Positions 59,228-62,284 of a DNA stretch of 62,284 nt are shown in pieces. Under the pieces are notes generated by a model. It was not told the DNA's origin and did not search any database. It saw only the letters and a program-made list of their open reading frames with translations. The stretch is from contig JAAYUV010000097.1 in the NCBI GenBank assembly GCA_012517475.1, positions 1 to 62,284 of the forward strand, written 5' to 3'. Numbering within the stretch: the first letter of the stretch is position 1; every line of letters starts with the position of its first letter. The stretch is from Peptococcaceae bacterium (GTDB lineage: Bacteria > Bacillota > Desulfitobacteriia > Desulfitobacteriales > Syntrophobotulaceae). The translations under genes were made by a program, and so were the position numbers.

Positions 59228-59869
59228 ATGATAGGACCAGATAAGAAAAAACTATATCCAAATGAAAACATAAAAACTGTTTGTTATTTAAGTAACCTAC
59301 CGAAAAGACCTAATGTTGAGATTGGAGATTACACCTACTATAGTGATCATAAAAATTCACCAGAGAAATTTTATGATAATATAGAGCATCATTATGAGTT
59401 TCTTGGAGATAAACTGATAATAGGCAAGTTCTGCGCAATAGCAGAGGGTGTGAAGTTTATTATGAATGGTGCAAATCATAGAATGGATGGAATCACAACC
59501 TATCCCTTTAATATCTTTGGATGTGGATGGGAAAAGGTTACTCCTACAATAGAACAACTTCCTTTTAAGGGAGATACTGTGATTGGTAATGATGTCTGGA
59601 TTGGTCAAAATGTAACCATTATGCCAGGTGTTATAATTGGTGATGGTGCGGTTATTGCCGCTAATTCAACAGTAGTGAAAAGTGTTGAACCCTATTCAAT
59701 ATATGGTGGGAATCCAGCTAAGTTTATCAAAAAACGCTTTAGTGACGAAAAGATTGAATTCTTACTAAAGCTAGAGTGGTGGAACTGGAGCGAAGAGGAA
59801 ATATTTGATAATCTTGAAAATCTAACATCCGAAGCAGGGTTAGAGCAATTAATGAATAAACAAATGTAA
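59228..59869 (+). CDS. Vat-like streptogramin A O-acetyltransferase
   Basis: A 213-residue left-handed beta-helix acetyltransferase with hexapeptide repeats (IGNDVWIGQNVTIMPGVIIGDGAVIAANSTVV). The catalytic His is at 84 in NGANHRMDG, and the segment TYPFNIFGCGWEK fits the xenobiotic acetyltransferase group. Overall length and the KLYP opening are closer to Vat proteins than to CatB chloramphenicol acetyltransferases. It would acetylate streptogramin A from acetyl-CoA. ATG 59228 follows GAGAGG. It is not one of the common clinical variants as far as I can recall, so substrate range is uncertain. Confidence 0.8.
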   Translation: MIGPDKKKLYPNENIKTVCYLSNLPKRPNVEIGDYTYYSDHKNSPEKFYDNIEHHYEFLGDKLIIGKFCAIAEGVKFIMNGANHRMDGITTYPFNIFGCGWEKVTPTIEQLPFKGDTVIGNDVWIGQNVTIMPGVIIGDGAVIAANSTVVKSVEPYSIYGGNPAKFIKKRFSDEKIEFLLKLEWWNWSEEEIFDNLENLTSEAGLEQLMNKQM

Positions 59870-59973
59870 ACTAAAGGGTTTCCCGAATAAGGTGAGTCGA
59901 CTACATTGTACACAGATTGTCGGATGGGTAAATGCATCCTCTGATAATATTGATGATGAAAGGAGGTTGTTTG

Positions 59974-60852
59974 ATGGATTCTTTAAGAAGTATGAATAAT
60001 GCATTGGCATATATTGAAGAGCACTTAACAGAGGAAATTGATTATAGTGAAGTATCTAAAATCGCTTATTGTTCAGAGTATCATTTCAAGCGGATGTTTT
60101 CTTTTTTAGCAGGCATAAGTTTATCAGAATATATTCGGAGAAGAAGACTGACGTTGGCTGCACTTGATCTGAAAGATAGGGATTTGAGAATAATTGATGT
60201 AGCCGTCAAATATGGCTATAATTCGGCTGATTCATTTTCCCGTGCTTTTCATTCCCTGCATGGCATTCTCCCTTCTGAGGCAAGGAGTGAGAATACACAA
60301 TTAAAAGCTTATCCTCGAATGACCTTTCAATTATCAATTAAAGGAGGATGCGAAATGAACTATCGTATTGTTGAGAAAGGACCTTTTAAGTTAGTAGGAT
60401 TTAAGAAGAGAGTTCCAATTATTTTTAAAGGTGTCAATCCAGAGATTGCAAAAATGACTGAACTTTTAACCACGGATGTTATTAAACAATTAAAAGCAAT
60501 TTCAAATGTAGAACCAACAGGTATTATTAGTGCTTCCACTAATTTCTCGGAAGGAAGAATGGAAGAAAGAGGAGAACTAGATCATTACATCGGTGTAGCA
60601 ACTTCAAGTGATGAAACAGCAGAATTTGATGTATTAAAAATTGATGCTAGTACTTGGGTTGTATTTGAATCGATTGGACCATTCCCGGAAACACTTCAAA
60701 ATGTGTGGGGTAGGATATATTCAGAGTGGTTTCCATCATCAGGATACGAGGCGGTTGAAGGTCCTGAAATTTTATGGAGTGAGAGTCCAGACACTGGGAA
60801 TCCTAAGTATAGAAGCGAAATTTGGATTCCAGTAAAGAAAAAAGACTATTAA
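59974..60852 (+). CDS. AraC-type regulator with GyrI-like effector domain
   Basis: A 292-residue protein. The N-terminal AraC double helix-turn-helix (about residues 5-105: [33 protein letters not shown], then [31 protein letters not shown]) is followed by a GyrI/Rob-type ligand-binding domain from about 128 ([19 protein letters not shown] to the end). Such regulators respond to drugs or other small lipophilic molecules. ATG 59974 follows AAAGGAGG. Its target may be the neighbouring resistance genes, but no operator is evident. Confidence 0.88.
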   Translation: MDSLRSMNNALAYIEEHLTEEIDYSEVSKIAYCSEYHFKRMFSFLAGISLSEYIRRRRLTLAALDLKDRDLRIIDVAVKYGYNSADSFSRAFHSLHGILPSEARSENTQLKAYPRMTFQLSIKGGCEMNYRIVEKGPFKLVGFKKRVPIIFKGVNPEIAKMTELLTTDVIKQLKAISNVEPTGIISASTNFSEGRMEERGELDHYIGVATSSDETAEFDVLKIDASTWVVFESIGPFPETLQNVWGRIYSEWFPSSGYEAVEGPEILWSESPDTGNPKYRSEIWIPVKKKDY

Positions 60853-60862
60853 TTACATCAAT

Positions 60863-60907
60863 GTTTACGAAAAGGGCGCTCCTATTAAGAGTGCCCTTTT
60901 CGTAAAC
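60863..60907. terminator. Long palindrome/terminator hairpin after the AraC gene
   Basis: Positions 60863-60881 pair with 60889-60907 over 19 bases with one G-T; the loop is only 7 bases. The T run lies inside the right arm rather than after it. It may act as a bidirectional terminator or be the relic of an insertion-element end. The rest of 60908-61240 has no confident gene. Confidence 0.55.
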
Positions 60908-61086
60908 GGTACGATTGGTGAATGTTTGGCGTAGCTAATTTCGGGTTGTGCTAGGCACCCCCGAAACAATAAAAGCTTAACTTCACTGATAATATACTCT
61001 TCCTCACTTTAATTATAACATATACAAAATTGCAAATATAGACTGTTCGTTCTGAATTTCAACTGCTATACTTCGATAGTATATTA

Positions 61087-61212
61087 GTGAGATTTGTTGG
61101 GGGATTTGGGATAGTGATTATTTTGGTCTGCTTCATTAATCGACGAATTGGCAAAAGGCAAGCCAATGGAGAAGATCTTGAGCAGTTGAAGTTCTGGATA
61201 TACTCATCATAA
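61087..61212 (+). pseudogene. Possible membrane peptide remnant
   Basis: A 41-codon frame (start GTG, no ribosome site) with a hydrophobic stretch GIVIILVCF followed by a basic-acidic tail (RRIGKRQANGEDLEQLKFWIYSS). It looks like the end of a small membrane protein whose beginning is lost. I recognise no family. Confidence 0.25.
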
Positions 61213-61240
61213 CATTCAATTAATTTGGAGGTAAGATTAG

Positions 61241-61990
61241 ATGAATAAAAAATTTGATCCAAATAACGTTATTATTAAAATCTGCATGAGTGGGATGGGA
61301 TTGGAGGACTGTGGAAACAGTGAGGGTGCGATTGCGATGTTTCATAAAGCATGGCACGAAGCAACGGATGACTATGAAAGATTTATCGCAGCTTATCATT
61401 TAGCTCGTATACAAGAAAATATTACAGATAAATTAAAATGGATGGAAACATCCTTACAGTGTGCACAAAATATAGATGATGATAACGTTAAGAGTGCTTA
61501 CTCCACGTTGTATATAAACATTGCCAACTGTTATGAGGAGTTGGGTGATTCTGAACAGGCAACTAGAAATTATGAATTGGCCAAATCATATAATGGTGCA
61601 CTAACAGATAAAGGCCCATTTTACCATGGGACAAAGGCAGATTTGAAAGTTGGTGATTTTCTGATAGCGGGTGGAAATTCAAATTACAAACCTGGGCTTA
61701 AAATGAACCATATTTATTTCACTGCTAATGTCAATGGGGCAGGTCTTGCAGCAGCATTAGCAAAAGGAAAAGGAAGAGAACGCGTTTATATAGTAGAACC
61801 TACAGGTGAATTTGAAAACGACCCAAATGTTACTGACAAAAAGTTCCCTGGTAACTTAACGCGTTCTTATCGCTCACAAGAACCTTTAAAAATTATTGGT
61901 GAAGAAACAGAGTGGACGAAACCGACAGCTACTAAGCGACGAGAATGGCATGAAAATTTAGCTAAAAACAAAGGCGATATTATTAACTAA
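61241..61990 (+). CDS. arr: Rifamycin ADP-ribosyltransferase (Arr) with N-terminal helical domain
   Basis: A 249-residue protein. Residues about 125-240 are a complete Arr domain: GPFYHGTKADLKVGD with catalytic-core His129, NHIYFTANVNGAGLAAALAKG, RVYIVEPTGEFENDPNVTDKKFPGN and RSYRSQEPLKIIGE. It transfers ADP-ribose from NAD to rifamycins. Residues about 20-118 form a TPR-like helical array (AIAMFHKAWHEATDDYERFIAAYHLARIQ; YSTLYINIANCYEELGDSEQATRNYELAKSY) not present in the usual 140-residue Arr enzymes. ATG 61241 follows TGGAGGT. It is the last resistance gene before the right end. Confidence 0.88.
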   Translation: MNKKFDPNNVIIKICMSGMGLEDCGNSEGAIAMFHKAWHEATDDYERFIAAYHLARIQENITDKLKWMETSLQCAQNIDDDNVKSAYSTLYINIANCYEELGDSEQATRNYELAKSYNGALTDKGPFYHGTKADLKVGDFLIAGGNSNYKPGLKMNHIYFTANVNGAGLAAALAKGKGRERVYIVEPTGEFENDPNVTDKKFPGNLTRSYRSQEPLKIIGEETEWTKPTATKRREWHENLAKNKGDIIN

Positions 61991-62017
61991 ACACATTTAA
62001 TGGTGTGATAGTTGAAG

Positions 62018-62122
62018 GTCGATATGTTCCCGCCTACCGATAGTGCCAAAAACGTAGTGGATATGTTTCCGAGAACGGATACGCTCAAATGACATTCATT
62101 CTGTCCTCTCGAGCCATGTGGA
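62018..62122 (+). other. Putative right attachment site (attR) region
   Basis: Holds GTGGATATGTTTCCG (62057-62071), identical to rlmD 7868-7882. An imperfect copy lies 39 bases earlier (62018-62032), and CATGTGGA (62115-62122) matches rlmD 7892-7899. Between these blocks are 43 bases, compared with 9 in rlmD, so the site is not a clean duplication. Confidence 0.55.
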
Positions 62123-62201
62123 AGCCATAGTCCTGTTGCAAGGAGCGGAAACCTTGATGAATAGCGGGTTTGAGGGATTATTGGAAGAAAAAATGCTTTT
62201 G

Positions 62202-62231
62202 CGTGAGAGGATGCTTTCACGTCTTTTCTTT
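62202..62231 (+). terminator. Terminator downstream of the rlmD remnant
   Basis: CGTGA (62202-62206) pairs with TCACG (62217-62221), flanked by further weak pairs and followed by TCTTTTCTTTTG. It plausibly is the original chromosomal terminator of rlmD. The final bases to 62284 contain no gene. Confidence 0.5.
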
Positions 62232-62284
62232 TGTAAAATATAAATGGGATTTCCTATTTTAAATAGATGACTAAAGAAGGCAAA

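Larger units (their letters stand above)
7892..62122. mobile_element. Integrated prophage-based element with restriction and resistance cargo
   Basis: About 54 kb lie between the two rlmD 3'-end copies. The element contains, in order, a Type I restriction island, a repressor/protease switch, a complete HK97-type siphoprophage, a serine recombinase triplet and a resistance gene cluster. The limits are inferred from the repeated rlmD sequence, not from a comparison with an empty site. It may be composite: the recombinases sit 6.7 kb from the right end rather than next to it, so the resistance segment could be a later addition. Confidence 0.55.
62012..62243 (+). pseudogene. Decayed rlmD 3'-end remnants
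   Basis: A 26-residue frame from TTG 62012 contains two copies of the RlmD tail, KVDMFPPTDS and VVDMFPRTD, spaced 39 bases apart, ending at TGA 62090. In another frame, from 62115, CATGTGG... encodes HVEAIVLLQ, the final RlmD strand, and runs on to TAA 62241. No start or body of rlmD is present. These fit the original rlmD 3' end displaced by insertion, plus element-borne copies of the target. Confidence 0.6.

Overview
The window looks like a chromosomal stretch of a low-to-middle GC Gram-positive anaerobe, probably a Clostridia-type Firmicute, carrying one large integrated element of about 54 kb. The Firmicute reading rests on strong AGGAGG-type ribosome sites, frequent GTG and TTG starts, an HK97-type Firmicute prophage, serine recombinases instead of a tyrosine integrase, and Gram-positive resistance genes. 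I cannot name the species.

Left chromosomal flank (1-7.9 kb): a P-loop ATPase on the minus strand, then the gatCAB operon, an NAD-type isocitrate dehydrogenase, a CPBP membrane protease and the 23S rRNA methyltransferase rlmD. A 15-bp stretch from the 3' end of rlmD (GTGGATATGTTTCCG) and the nearby octamer CATGTGGA recur at 62.06-62.12 kb inside decayed rlmD 3'-end sequence. I therefore infer that the element is inserted into the 3' end of rlmD.

Cargo 1 (8.2-19.2 kb): a Type I restriction-modification island of unusual composition. A half-size specificity subunit plus a divergent methylase come first, followed by two different intact HsdM subunits, one full HsdS and one HsdR. An XRE repressor and an ImmA/IrrE metalloprotease with zinc ribbons follow on the opposite strand. 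Operator-like ATTACCAC half-sites lie both at the xre/early-phage promoters and on the promoter of the hsdM-M-S-R operon, so one repressor may control phage induction and restriction together.

Prophage (19.2-55.3 kb): an early region with zinc ribbon, sigma-like factor, HNH endonuclease, split SNF2 helicase, family A DNA polymerase, primase-helicase and VRR nuclease. A late regulator and cos-type HNH follow, then TerS, a phage SAM synthetase with two ParB-methyltransferase fusions, TerL, portal, ClpP-like protease, capsid, connectors, tail genes with a -1 frameshift chaperone, tape measure, tail tip proteins, holin, amidase and a three-gene serine recombinase module. The SNF2 helicase is interrupted by the HNH gene. 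About 50 bases later its Walker A motif is interrupted by a 10-base insert flanked by Gly codons GGT and GGC. This layout recalls phage T4 gene 60 translational bypassing with its linked homing endonuclease, but a simple pseudogene is the competing explanation. A structured leader motif occurs twice, with compensatory hairpin changes.

Cargo 2 (55.3-62.0 kb): an AT-richer resistance cluster with mef and msr(D) (each behind its own attenuator peptide, MTASMRLR and MYLIFM), a GrpB-family protein, a Vat-like streptogramin acetyltransferase, an AraC-type regulator and a rifamycin ADP-ribosyltransferase with an extra N-terminal helical domain. The element thus pairs a phage chassis with anti-phage restriction at one end and multidrug resistance at the other.
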